Source: Aristolochia californica
Taxonomy: Eukaryota > Streptophyta > Magnoliopsida > Piperales > Aristolochiaceae
Reading direction: 5' to 3'
DNA length: 64,000 nucleotides
Assembly: GCA_029961685.1 (NCBI GenBank)
Contig: JARWKL010000013.1
Location: forward strand, 25,016,922-25,080,921
The position numbers and the translations under genes were made by a program. This document shows, one piece after another, positions 51,901 to 64,000 of the stretch; positions within the stretch are counted from its first letter, which is position 1, and every line of letters begins with the position of its first letter. The notes below the pieces were generated by a model. That model searched no databases, was not told where the DNA came from, and saw nothing but the letters and a program-made list of their open reading frames with translations.

Positions 51901-52790
51901 CAATCTCATCTTCTACAAAAATCGTATCTATTTACCTCACACTTCCTGATTGTTTGCAATAATTCTATCTGCCTACCATGACAGTGCCCACGAAGGTGTC
52001 CATAAAACATTGCATCGTATTCGAGATAACTTTTATTGGAAGGGCATGAAGGCGACCATTTCTGAATACATGACAACATGTCAAGTATGTCAATGCAACA
52101 AGGCAGAACACTTGAGTCCAACAGGAGTTCTGCAACCTCTTGCCCTCCCTACACAAGTTTGGGCTGATATATCTATAGATTTTGTTGATGGTCTTCCCAA
52201 GACTTCCGAAAAATCAGTATTATTGGTGGTGGTTAATTGCTTATCCAAGTATGCTCACTTTATTCCAATAGCACACCCCTATACAGCCTCAAGAGTGGCA
52301 CAAGTCTTCTTTGAGAATATTGTGCATTTGCACGGGATTCTGGAATCAATTGTCAGTGATTGGGTGCGGTCTTTACCAGCCATTTCTAGAGGGACCTTTT
52401 TTGACTGTGTGGCACCAAACTAAACTTCTCCTCCTTCTATCATCCTCAAACCGACAACCAAACCGAGGTGGTTAACCGCACAGTGGAGATGTACTTACGG
52501 TGCCTTGTGGATGATTGACCTAAACGATGGGTTGAATGGCTACCATGGGCAGAGTAATGCTATAACACGTCATTCCACATAGCCTTGCAGGCCACTCCAT
52601 TCTGAGTTCATTATGGCAGAGATCCACCCCGCCTGCTCTCTTATGCTTCAGGCTCCACCAGAGTTGAAGTAATTGATCAGGCCATCCTTGACCGTGACCA
52701 GATGTTGCAAGATATTACTGCTTGTCTCCCTCGCATGAAGGAGTTCTATGACAAAGGTCACATGAACGTCACTTGCAATGTAGGTGACTT
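48926..52790 (+). pseudogene. Gypsy gag-pol remnant
   Basis: Gag from about 48926 (MGDSSNSD then a stop) through SYTKLDFPTFTGSDDPLIWL near 49230 and a frameshifted LNEAQLWFHQVELERPVLDW near 49370. Protease 49892-50485 has VDSGSNHNFLS. RT is at about 50520-51000, with [20 protein letters not shown] and an intact FFDDILIY near 50980. RNase H (FVVECDASGGG) is near 51410. Integrase is at about 51950-52600, with CQVCQCNKAEHL, ADISIDFVDGLPKT and [19 protein letters not shown]. Many TAG/TGA stops and frameshifts break it. RT keeps its active site, unlike the older element. Confidence 0.85.
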
Positions 52791-52793
52791 GGG

Positions 52794-53640
52794 GTGACAT
52801 TGAGTTAGACTCTAGAGCAACTAAGAGATGTGCATCGTGAGAATGAGGAGTCTCACATGCTACTGAAGGGCAGTTGAACTCTTTACGAGTTGAGTACGAG
52901 GACAAGATCAAGTAAATGCAATCATATCTTCGAGATAAGATGCGTCGATTCTTATTGCAAATGCAGTAAAGAGCCGGCCTTATTGAAATCCTCCCCTATA
53001 CTTCCCTCGGATCATTTATAGTTTTTTAATACATTTTTTTTATATTTTTTAACATTTTGCGTAGTTTTTGTTGTACATACACTTTTTGGTTATTCTTTTT
53101 TATATATATACATTTTAAATTAAATTAATTATAAACAAATATATTTTATCAATATTATTTTTATTTTTTTGTTAACCGGGAAAATATAATTCAAAAACGA
53201 ATTATTATATAAATACTTCGAAATAACTTCTGCCAACGAAGTAGTAAAATTGTTGGCAGAAAACTACTATATTTTTTTTCACCTGTACAAACAAATTTTA
53301 AATTTTGTTAGAAGAAAATTCAACCTCTTCCATCGAATTTACTAATTCCTTGGAAGAGTTTCCAAATCTCCTCCATCTAAAATTCATTGGAAGAGATTGA
53401 ATTTTCTTTTAGCAAATTTCTAAATTCACTAGTAGAGATTCAAATTCTTTGCCAACGAACTAATAATTGCCCGGCTTAATTTTTGAACCATGTCAATGAA
53501 TTTTAAAAATTCGTTGGAAAAAAATCTACCTATAAAAATGGGAAAGAGAATTTTTCTAGCAAATTTTCGTTGGCATAACTTCTGGTAGTAAAGTTCTTAC
53601 TTCCATGAGCAAAAAATATTCACCCGTAAAAGTTAAAACG
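52794..53640 (+). mobile_element. CACTA-like remnant, copy 2
   Basis: Starts GGGGTGACATTGAGT, matching 41213. It retains more of the subterminal repeat region (TTCGTTGG, CCAACGAA and related words between 53230 and 53590) than copy 1, so copy 1 has suffered internal deletions. Confidence 0.4.
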
Positions 53641-53936
53641 AAATTCCATCCTATTTGCAGGTCGTCGTTACAGCATTTCAAGCCCAATTTTCTCATTACC
53701 TCAATATATTTGATATGAGTTTTATGTTAATCGTTAATGAAACTCAGAAATACGGAAGAATTACAAACATCACGATAAAAGATCTCAACAACACTTGTTT
53801 ATTCATCAACAGCTGATAATTTAAAGCTACAACCAGTAGTTCTCATTAAGCACGCTTAATCCAAACTTAGGAATTGCATAAAAAATGACCACACCACTCC
53901 AAAGTTACGTAATTTCGATCAAATTTGATTTTATAC

Positions 53937-55153
<1,217 letters not shown>

Positions 55154-55270
55154 GGCTGCAGCAGCGGCAGCAGCAGCAGCAGCTACTAAAACCAGTGGAA
55201 CTTGAGAAGCTGCAGGAGTTTGAGTTTGCAAGGTGGGAATTGATAGCTTTATGTAGCAGTGAAGGGTATC

Positions 55271-55288
55271 AATTATACAATTATAATA
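55271..55288 (-). promoter_or_regulatory. Putative TATA region of peroxidase copy 2
   Basis: Read on the minus strand, an AT stretch containing TATAATTGTATAATTG lies 118-135 bp upstream of the start codon at 55153. That is a plausible distance for a core promoter with a short 5' UTR. It falls inside a 45-bp segment (about 55260-55304) missing from copy 1, and CAG trinucleotides border that segment. No transcript evidence is available. Confidence 0.35.
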
Positions 55289-55917
55289 GAGAAATGGAGC
55301 CCAGATGTGGGAGTTGATTATGTTGGACACCGGTTGCTTACCTAATCCAAGCGACCAATGCTTTGCTTCTGCTCAAGATTTCACATCGTTTTCTCATGAA
55401 AGACTTGAATCAATCAGACATGTTGGCTTTGAAAATGTCTAAATGTTTGAAATGTCAATGGATTTGATATCAGATTTTAAAGAGACATGGAGAAGACCAG
55501 AAACCTTCAATATACAGAATAGTTTTTAAAGAACTGTGCAGACCTACTGGTTAGGTGGCTCTACTGCTCTTCCAAGCTCCAGCATTTGAGCATCCAAGCA
55601 TAATTCCCGGATTCACTAATACCCATTGTGTATTCAGCATGGTTCTTTTGCTCAAGACTCTCAAAACCCAAGTTTGATTACTCAAACAAGATACAAGGAT
55701 CTAACCAAGCTTCCTTCCATTACTACCAGTAAGAACCTCAAATCCGTATTTGAAATGTTCTATTCGTTCTGTGAAGAAATTTGCAAATGATAACTTCAAA
55801 AGAGGATTGGCCTGTATGAATTAATGGAAATCTGATATCCTGCACCTCAAAATCTCATACAGAAAACTATAGCTTTCAGCCAAAGATTTGCCGTCTCTTT
55901 GACACAAAAACGAAAAA

Positions 55918-57699
55918 AAGACAGGAAAAAATAAATGATTCAGGCAACAAGACCGCTGTGATTGTGATGTTGTGCAAGAAAGTCAATAATAATGAATGGA
56001 AGCCTTTTCACCTCTGCATTATTTGTTCCTACGAAGCCATGGTGATTAACTACTTGATCAAAAAGGGAAGATTGCTCGTCGTTTACCTTTCAAGTTACCA
56101 CGTTTGATTAGTCTAACGAATTTCTTCCTCCACATCTTATAAGAAAGGAAGACCATCTCGTAGGCTAATGGCATTTATTGAATACCTAATCTGGACAGAT
56201 TGTCAAGGTGGGAGGAAAAGAGACAAAGTCATAGGCATCATTTTCTAGAATTGGCCAGAATTGTTCGATTCCAGTAGGGAAAAGTTCGGCAGTTTGACTA
56301 CTTCTTACTCTCTTTTTTACTTATAAAACTTGAATATCGTTTGACATTTGATCATGTCTAGCCTGTGTCTAGCTTAAAGCTTAACTTAAGGGCTATAACT
56401 CTGATCAATATAGAGTTTCTAGTCCATGCAGCTTGGTAGTTTCCACCACCTATCCACTGGGATTTGACAGCAGACTTGAAAAGCCACCTACATACGCTTT
56501 ACACCCAATCATTCTGGATAACGCTTGCATCCTGTCTTACCACGGCTGCTGACATAGAATTAGTCCATGCTTATTCCTCAGATACTGTCATTGCTTCTTG
56601 TCCGAGAAACTAGGGCTATTAATCTAATCACTATTGTTGGGTGAATAGATTCCATTCACATGGAGCGATGGGTCTCCTTTCTCCCTTCTCTTGCAAGATT
56701 AAGAATTTGGAAGATTAAGAAAAAACTCAATGTAATTCAGGTCACCGTCATAACGAATAAACAAAAGAGAGTAATTTAATTTGTCCCATCACTTTATAAC
56801 AGAAACTGGTGAAAATGAGTATGATTAGAGCAGATTTGACAGTGCCCATGCTGCTGGGTCAAATCCCATGCATCTAAGAAATCTGGGGAGGGAAGATTTG
56901 CTTCATGAAAGCATATTAAAATTAAATAATATTTTACTTTGACTGTCACTCCCATGATTGGAATGGACATATCCAGAGTTTACTTTCTGTTACTTGGATA
57001 TCTTTCATGGAATTACGAATCTACATGCAGTGCACAAAGTCTAAATCATCTTCATGTCAACTAAAGTTTCATTTAAAAAATATGGAAGTTTCGTGGGGCC
57101 CTGCAGGTAGCCAAATATTTATGAAAGAGCAATAACTTCTGTCTTTTCAGTACTCTTTTTGATTCACACTACTCGACACATTGAGTTTTCAAGTTCTTCC
57201 TTTTACCTTTGGTGAACTTGAGCCACTCTTTGTAGGAAACTCAGATGTCAATTTTACTATAGTAGGTGGAGAATTTATGACAGTTTGACAAAATACTTCT
57301 ATCTTGGCCTTATCTTCCTTCAATTAGGTTGTCATGGCCTCAACTTGGCCTGCATTCCTTGCTATTAGGAGTCAAGCAACTCTTGAAGTTACTATAGATA
57401 GACATGAAATGTCACCTGCTTGCTGTGTTTAAACCTCTTAAAGCCATTATTGTGTTGTTGCAACACTTCCGTTACTTATGGCAGTGAACTCTCTTAGGCA
57501 TGTCCTAAGAAACTCGACTCTCAACCCCCGGATTAGCTTTCGATTGGGCCACATACTCAGCCTGTCAGGGCTCATCTTGTTGAGGAGGATGGCTAGAAGA
57601 GTGAGCACGAGTTTAGTCTTCAGTTAGTAGAAGAGTAGTAGGACTTATTTTAGCAATTATCTTTCTTAATGAGTAAGAGTTTATGTTAAGTAGGAGTGT
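55918..57699. other. Intergenic right of the duplication, nothing recognised
   Basis: Moderate AT content and no open frame of note on either strand. No repeats of other parts of the window were noticed. Confidence 0.5.
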
Positions 57700-58275
57700 G
57701 TGTTAGGATCGATGAGGAACAAACATAGGGAAGGTGAATAGGTTTATTAAATTTGTTACTAATTTTAAACTCTCTTTTTATTCTTTTGTGTAGCCCTTTA
57801 AGTATTTATAATCTTGTACAATTCAATCGTGTACTGTAATTATCAAAATAAAAAATCAAGCACAAGCTATAACTTAACCGACAAACCCACAATTAACACA
57901 TCAATTTATAGTGGTTCACAATCTTCTTACTGGATTGCAACTCCACTCCTGAGGTCTTTGCACCTCAAAGTTAATTCACTATGTTAGGGTTAACAAACGA
58001 CACTTACAACAAATTCCCTTTTAAGCTAATTATCTTTTAAGTATAATCAATAGATTTTAAAGTAAAAACAAGTAAGTACTTGGGTTTTTTAAAATTCTGC
58101 ACCCAAATTTTAATAGCTATGCAAAATCCCCTTCAAAATAAATTTCTAGATGAAATACTAAGTTTTCAAAGAACAAGATCAATTCCTCTAGCACAAAATA
58201 TGCTAAGTAAATACATATTTTAAAGTAAAAAATATCTAGTTCAATGAAGAAAGCATTCAAATTTAACTTCCTTTT
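57700..58275 (+). repeat. LTR-like sequence left of the Harbinger insertion
   Basis: Contains TTTATAGTGGTTCACAATCT and a TATTTATAATCTTGTACA stretch, typical of Sirevirus-type LTRs. The continuation resumes at 63033, so the Harbinger element split an older repeat. The left boundary is uncertain. Confidence 0.4.
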
Positions 58276-59079
58276 GGGGGTTAGTCAACTTGAAGTCCGA
58301 GATGATCTTCAACCGCATGATGCCCTTCAACACTTGAAGTCGTCAGTGGAGCGCAGATGACATTTCATCTGGATGCAAGGGATGAAGCGGTTATTCATCT
58401 CCACGATTTAAAATCCTTCATCTCAAAGAAGGCCATATTTGATCTTCTTTGAGATGAATGATGCGCGACGCTTCCTTTTCCCCTCTCTCTCCTCGCACCC
58501 CCCCTCTCTCGCATCCTCATTTTTCTTTTTTTCTTCCTCTCTTCCGTACTCCCTCTCTCATCTCCTTGCGCCCCCGACGTCACTGCTGCATCTCTTCTCT
58601 CGAATTCTCGTCTCCGACCTTCGTCTCTGCTCCCTCTCGTCTCCGACCTTCGTCTCTTGGTCTTCTCTCGGACTCACCCTCTCTCTTGTCTCCGTACCTC
58701 CCTCTCTGCTCTCGGACTTGCTCTCCATTTTTCTCTCTCTCTTCTCCCTCTCTTCTCCCTTTCAGCCTCTCACTCCCTTCTCTCTCTGGCTATTCTCCTT
58801 TTCCCCCAAAATACCTTCCAATTTCGTTCGATTTCCCCATTTCGATTTTGATTTTCTTCAATTTTGACACTTGGGCATCGATTGCTTAATTTCTACTTCG
58901 ATTAGGCATCTATTTCCCCATTTGGCATTGATTTCACCCTTCGGCTTCAATTTTCCCCAAATTTCAGAAGGAATGATTAAACCCTAATTTTTTTATTAAA
59001 TTAGTGTTTTATTTGATTTAATTTTCTTTTCAGTGCCTATTTGGGGGTTATTTATGCATAATTGTGGGATTTAGGGTCT

Positions 59080-59390
59080 AAATTCTTGATTCGTGTTAGG
59101 GATTATTTTTAGGGTTTGGTACTCGGTATTTAAGTGTCTTGTAATTAGGGTTTAGGTTTTATGGTTAAGGATTTAGGGTATTTTAGGGATTAGGGTTTTT
59201 AAGGTTTTGGGGGTTTTGTGTTTTTAAGCTCTAGGGTTTTTTGGGTTTAGGGTTTAGGGCTTCTAAGGTTTAGGGGGTCTAGGGTTTAGGGTATTATGTT
59301 ATGGAATTAGTGTTTAGGGTTTAGAGTTTAGTATGTGATAGGGTTTGACTTTAGGGTTTGATGGTTTATGGTTTAGGTTTTAATAGAGGG
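59080..59390 (+). repeat. Degenerate telomere-like (TTTAGGG) tract
   Basis: Many TTTAGGG and TTAGGGTTT words, for example GGGTTTAGGGTTTAGGG at 59239-59255, spread over about 300 bp inside the Harbinger element between the pyrimidine-rich block and ORF1. Confidence 0.7.
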
Positions 59391-59788
59391 TTTTTAGTCC
59401 AATTCAAACAAGGCTGAGTCGCCTACACGGGCGTCCATTAGCCAACGAAACCCAACCCCATCACTGACGAGGTACAGTTCGTAGTGACTGCGAAGTTATA
59501 TGGGGCTCTACCAGGGGTGTTCGGTGAATTTGGACTTGATGTGTGTGTTTTCTGATTATTTAGTGCACATGCAGTAGTGAAAATAGTTTAATTAATTTTG
59601 AAATGTTTGAGAATATTGTTGAGAATTTTTGAAGTGCTATAGAATGTTTTTGCTATGTGGTGAGGAGATTCGGGTGTTATACATATCCACCACATGGTAT
59701 TCTTTTTTTATGGTTTGTGTTTCCGTGACGAGTAAAGGTTGTCTAATAAAGTTTTTTCCATGAGGTTCATCTCAGATTTAGATTATAC

Positions 59789-60759
59789 ATGGCTGCAAGA
59801 AGACAACTAACTGGTCGACCATATGACATTTGGACCTTCGAAGACGATAGCAAAATGCTCGATCTCTTGGTTGAGCAGGTTAATCTAGGGAAGAAGTTGT
59901 TTAACGGGGTATGGAAGCATGAGTTAACTGTGTTAATAAGTTCAATGAAGACGCAGTCAATAAAAAAACTATTGAGCAGGTGAAGAATCGAACAAGATCA
60001 TGGAAGAAAACATACCAAACGGTAACGAGCCGTATCAACACTAGTGGGTTCAGTTGGGATGCAACCACACAACAAGTTAATGCATGTAATTTTGTATGGC
60101 TTGACTACATAAAGGTTAGTAAATCATGATGTATTATAAAATATTTTTTATGTTTTCTGTGTTAGTATAACTCTATTCCAAGACGTATAAAGGATGTTTT
60201 ATTTTTGTAGGACCATAAAGATGTTGAGAAGTACAGATGTGAAGGCTGCCCCTTGTACGATAAATTAACTGTGGTGGTGAGAAACACAATAGTCGTAGGG
60301 TCAGGAGGTGCAACCTTTGTAGATCAGGGCGATGAACTCATCCGTGAATCAGAACATGTCCCGATGGATGAGCCCGAGGATGTTGATATAGTTAGGGATA
60401 CTCCATCACCATCATTAAGCATGGATGAGTCTCCAGGTAATCAATCTGAAAGAAGTAAGCGGTCATCTTCAAGTCGTCGTAGAAAGAGAACCGAAATGCC
60501 CAATGATGAAACTAGTAGATTCATTGATGCAATGGATCGAATAGCTCAGACATTTGAGAATTTCATGATGAAGCCTAAAGAGAAAGAGCCCGATATTGAA
60601 AGAGATTGGGCCAAAGCCCTCAGGGAAATCCCGGACCTGTCTGCAGAATTGAAGTTTCACGCTCCTTTATGGTTGGATATGCCAAATAAGAAGGTCATGT
60701 TTGTGGAGATGATAGTGGAAGAGCGAGTCGAGTGGCTTAAATTTTGTTTTGAAAACTAA
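59789..60759 (+). pseudogene. Harbinger ORF1, Myb/SANT-like protein, frameshifted
   Basis: Starts at ATG 59789 and carries the trihelix/Myb-SANT-like pattern (W-T-x-EDD-x-x-LDLLVEQV-x-LG-x-x-FNGVWK). A frameshift near 59940 moves the rest to another frame (VNKKTIEQVKNRTRSWKKTY). Exon 1 ends at about 60114 before GTTAGT. Exon 2 starts after TTTTTGTAG at 60211 and runs to TAA at 60759, with a serine/arginine-rich nuclear-localisation-like patch (RSKRSSSSRRRKR). In Harbinger elements this protein binds DNA and helps import the transposase. The frameshift probably inactivates it. Confidence 0.8.
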
Positions 60760-61037
60760 TTGTAATGCATTATAAATACACTATTCTTTTGGAATATTGT
60801 TATGTATTAGGTATGATGTTTGAATTATGATGTTGCAAGACTTATTAGTATGGTTAGTATTTAAATTTGATATGTTGTTGTGTTTATATATTGCATGGAT
60901 GAATATGGTAGATGAGTATGGATGTGGACAATTAAATGAATATGGTTGTGTATAGGTGTGATTGCAAATAGGTTATGATTGAAGATTGATGTTTACTTAT
61001 GTTTATGACATTTAGGCGATTGAATTTGTAGATTTCC

Positions 61038-62295
61038 ATGGATACTATGACAGACGAAGAACAAGTTGCAACTATGGTTGCATTCACAACTTTGTTTATC
61101 GCCATGGGAAGATACTCCATTGCAACAAAGGCGTACCACGTTCTTGTGGGATGAATGGTCTATTGTATTTGCAAAAGGCACTAGACAAATCACCAGTTAA
61201 ATTTTGGAAAGTTTACAGGATGAATCAATTGGTATTTCAAAAATTGGCAGATATACTTACTAGTAAAGGGTTTTTATCAGCCACAAAGACCATCTCAGTT
61301 GAAGAACAACTTGCAAATTTCCTCCTAATTGTTGGTCAACAACAATCTTATAGTGTCACAACAAAGATGTTTGATAGATCAAACTGGACCATAAGTAAGT
61401 ATTTCAACAAAGTGTTGGATGCAATCCTCAAACTTCACTCCGATTACGTCAAACGACCTTCGGAACGCACACACTCGAAGATTTTAACCAGTTCAATGTT
61501 TTATCCGTACTTCAAGGTAACATCACTTCCTATAACTAAATAATTTTAGATTAATATACAAAGTTAGTCAATATTAATTGAAAATGTATAATTATGATTG
61601 TATTGGAGCTATTGATAGAACTCATATCAAAGCGAACATTCCACTTGAAGATCAACCAAGGTTCTGGAATAGAAAAGGCTATCTCTCATAAAATGTGATG
61701 GCAACATGTTCATTTGACATGCAATTCACTTATGTACTTGCTGGAGGGAGGGATCAACAGCTAATTCCCGTGTACTGAAGGACGCATTGACTCGCTGAGA
61801 TAAAATCTTTGTACCTGAAGGTAAGTAATATATTTTTATGCAGTCATTTTTATCTATTTTATCTTCAATTATTTTATGTGGTATATAATTTCTATTATAG
61901 GAAAATATTATCTAGTCGATGCTGGTTTTGCAAATCTTCCGGGATTTTTGGCTCCATATTGGGGAACCTGGTATCATTTGCAAGAATTTGGAGATAATAT
62001 TCCTAGAAATGAAAAAGAATTATTCAATCGAAGACACTCATCTTTACGAAATATTATTGAACGAACTTTTGGTGTTTTAAAAACTCAATTTCAAATGTTA
62101 AAAGGCACTCCTCCATTTTCTTTTAAGAGCCAGGTGAAAATTGTACATGTTTGTTACATATTGCACAATTATATACATGGAGAAGATTATGATGATATAT
62201 TTGAAGATGAAGATGATGATTCGGGTGGCGAGCTCGGTGGAGGAGGTGATGCGGTCCAATTAAGTGCAATGGATGATACAGACAGTGACGATTGA
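61038..62295 (+). pseudogene. Harbinger DDE transposase, degenerate
   Basis: N-terminal helical domain at 61151-61510 (KFWKVYRMNQLVFQKLADIL). Catalytic region in three pieces: GAIDRTHIKANIPLED near 61610 (first Asp), LVDAGFANLPGFLAPYWGT near 61915 (second Asp) and RRHSSLRNIIERTFGVLK near 62030 (Glu). An acidic tail ends at TGA 62295. Lesions: a frameshift near 61150, a lost splice acceptor near 61600, a TAA in GYLS*NVMA near 61690, a frameshift near 61745 and a TGA near 61797. All three catalytic residues survive, but the gene cannot make a full protein. Confidence 0.85.
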
Positions 62296-63032
62296 GATGG
62301 TCTTGAGGATGTGGGTAGCCAAGTAACATGCTTTCGAAGGCAAAGTGCATTAGAATCCACAAGAGTCGCACAATTTTGAGATGCCATATCGACTTCCATG
62401 TGGAACGATAAATGATGGTTGTATCTTATTACTTTTGAACATGCGTCGTTTATATGTACTAAACTTGTAACTTGATGATTTTAATATTAAAGGCACGAAC
62501 TCGTTATTAGAATAATCTTTCTTTTAGGTTATTAATAAAGTTGTATATGTATTTATTTATTATTTTTTTAATTTTATTACAATATTAAACTTCATATTTA
62601 AGTCTCTAGTAAATAAAATATAATTAAAGTATGCATTTGATTAATTAATTACTTTTAATTTTTTCAAAATATATTATTAATTAATACCATGTAAAAAATC
62701 TATCTTATGTTATTAATATAATATTTTTTATTCATTAATCATATTTATTTTTTATTTACTCTATTGTATTAGTGATTTAATAGTGGTAATTAAAATATTA
62801 TTAACTCAAATACTGGGTTTAATTAACTTATTTTTATAATTAATAAAATCAATTGTTTTAAATTTCGAAGATGAAGATGAATATGAACTTGTCCACACTA
62901 ACACCCTATTTCGAAGATTTCGAAGATGAACTTGTTCACACTAACACCCATTTCGAAGATGAAGATCATATAGATGCATGAGATGAAGTTGAAGATGAAG
63001 ATCAAATTTTCGTTTTGTTGACTAATCTCCCC

Positions 63033-64000
63033 TTTGAGCCTTAAGTACACAAAATCTCAAAATTGTGTGTGAAAGCTTAGAGGGCTTCAAAAGACACTAT
63101 AACTCAGAGGTCTCTACATTTGGGGTGAGTTTGATTAAATAGAAAGCTCCTCCAATATTTAAAAAAATCTATTATTTTTAGCAAACAAAAATAGGTCATA
63201 AATTCTGAAAATAACATGTATTAAATGCTATTTTTGTTGTTAAACACAATCGTAGATCACTTACAATTTTTGGAGACCGACAACTCCCAAATTTGGACTT
63301 GAAAGAATACCCAATTTGAATTTCAATGAATGCGGTCGACTGCTTTTCCACTTTCTGCCTTGTTATTGTATGTGGTCGACTCCTATGTGATTGACTCTTT
63401 TTTGCTTCTATTACTATATGTAGTCAAATCCTTTTGAAAGTGATCGACACCTGTTTTGCTTTTCCCAACAACTTCTCTAAGAGCATTAAGTCAATTACCT
63501 TTCTCTTCTATTTCTTTATGTAGTTAACCCCTTTCTTTTTAAATTGAAAAGTGGTCGATTCCTTTGACTTTTTGTAACTTTTAATCGACTCCTTTGGGAT
63601 TTGTTACTTCAAGACTTCCATTCCCTTACTAAAGAGGTTGACTCCTTGCTATGTGGTCGACTCCTTTTACCAATTTTACTCTTCTTGCCTCTTTTTGGGT
63701 AGTTTGTATTAACGTTTGGGCAACATAGCTATTATGATCCTATTTAGAGGCAAGGCAAGAAGGCTTAGTTTTGAGACCTAGGCTTACCTAATGAGTATAA
63801 GGGATATGAGATTTGTGAGGATTTTTAGATAGGAATAAGGTTGGACCAAGACAATAGACACTAAAGATACAATTAGGGTTGGAAGTTTAAAGTTAAATGA
63901 ATGGGTTAGGGAGGCAGAAGAAGAAAAATGACATGATAAGTTGATAATTTTAGGGAATTGGGAATCTATGGTATAGGTTTAATTGGGGTTTGAATAACGG
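63033..64000 (+). repeat. LTR-like sequence right of the Harbinger insertion
   Basis: Continues the AT-rich repeat. From 63330 to 63670 a word close to GGTCGACTCCTTTT recurs at least seven times at irregular spacing, a habit of Sirevirus-type LTRs. No gene seen to the window end. Confidence 0.4.

Larger units (their letters stand above)
48489..52793 (+). mobile_element. Truncated Ty3/gypsy element inside duplication copy 2
   Basis: Begins with a 413-bp LTR (48489-48901). It continues through gag, protease, RT, RNase H and integrase, and stops abruptly at about 52793 within the sequence after integrase, where CACTA-like R2 sequence resumes. There is no 3' LTR, polypurine tract or chromodomain. 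The LTR shares its first 17 bases (TGTTGTGGACTCAATAG) with the element at 29.7-35.7 kb, and the proteins are clearly related, but the LTR is half as long. It is a different subfamily or an internally deleted LTR. Confidence 0.9.
58276..63032 (+). mobile_element. PIF/Harbinger element with two ORFs, 4.76 kb
   Basis: Left end GGGGGTTAGTCAAC, right end (inward) GGGGAGATTAGTCAAC. TTT flanks both ends (58273-58275, 63033-63035) as a 3-bp target duplication. It encodes a Myb/SANT-like ORF1 and a DDE transposase, the standard two-gene layout of the superfamily, both damaged. CACTAACACCC near both 62900 and 62940 is shared with the non-autonomous copies at 28 and 43-46 kb, making this a plausible relative of the driver of that family. 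Confidence 0.85.

Noticed and set aside
58439..58889. Overlapping Ser/Pro/Leu-rich open frames of about 140 codons
   Set aside because: They come from a pyrimidine-rich CTCTTCTC-type block in the Harbinger leader. All three frames are open for compositional reasons.

Overview
The window looks like nuclear DNA of a flowering plant. It has intron-rich genes with GT-AG splice sites, a class III peroxidase with the usual four-exon layout, and plant-type families (a DUF4094/beta-1,3-galactosyltransferase and a solanesyl diphosphate synthase). Between them lies AT-rich sequence full of LTR retrotransposons, PIF/Harbinger elements, a hAT-like MITE and tRNA-derived SINE-like copies. I cannot name the species. 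No bacterial, organellar or CRISPR features were seen.

Layout. 1-8 kb: intergenic, with a Sirevirus-type LTR (1940-2712), SINE-like copies, the possible 3' end of an unrecognised gene (6106-6392) and a hAT-like MITE (8011-8630). 8.9-12.6 kb, minus strand: an apparently intact 11-exon beta-1,3-galactosyltransferase gene (406 aa) with a GC-rich upstream region. 14.4-18.4 kb: a mosaic of three decayed retroelement fragments in alternating orientation. 19.1-27.8 kb, minus strand: an apparently intact 12-exon solanesyl diphosphate synthase gene (425 aa, SPS3 type), with a non-autonomous Harbinger element beginning less than 200 bp upstream of its start codon. 29.7-35.7 kb, minus strand: a structurally complete but coding-dead Ty3/gypsy chromovirus with two LTRs and a 5-bp target duplication (TTTTA).

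37.7-55.9 kb: a head-to-tail tandem duplication of about 9 kb. Each copy carries a class III peroxidase gene on the minus strand. The second copy (53937-55153) is intact. The first (41783-43000) has a 1-bp frameshift, has lost 45 bp of its putative core promoter, and has nested Harbinger elements close upstream. One of those elements carries a captured piece of an NPH3/RPT2-like BTB gene. Copy 2 in turn was invaded by a second Ty3/gypsy element (48489-52793), now truncated.

58.3-63.0 kb: a long PIF/Harbinger element with a Myb/SANT-like ORF1 and a DDE transposase, both broken, inserted into sequence that looks like a Sirevirus-type LTR. The two host enzymes have independent roles: Golgi glycosylation of arabinogalactan-type proteins, and the polyprenyl side chain of ubiquinone or plastoquinone. 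Nothing here suggests a gene cluster or coordinated pathway. The most unusual material is the Harbinger family: several related copies in one window, G/C homopolymers at an equivalent position, a conserved perfect hairpin and a captured host exon.
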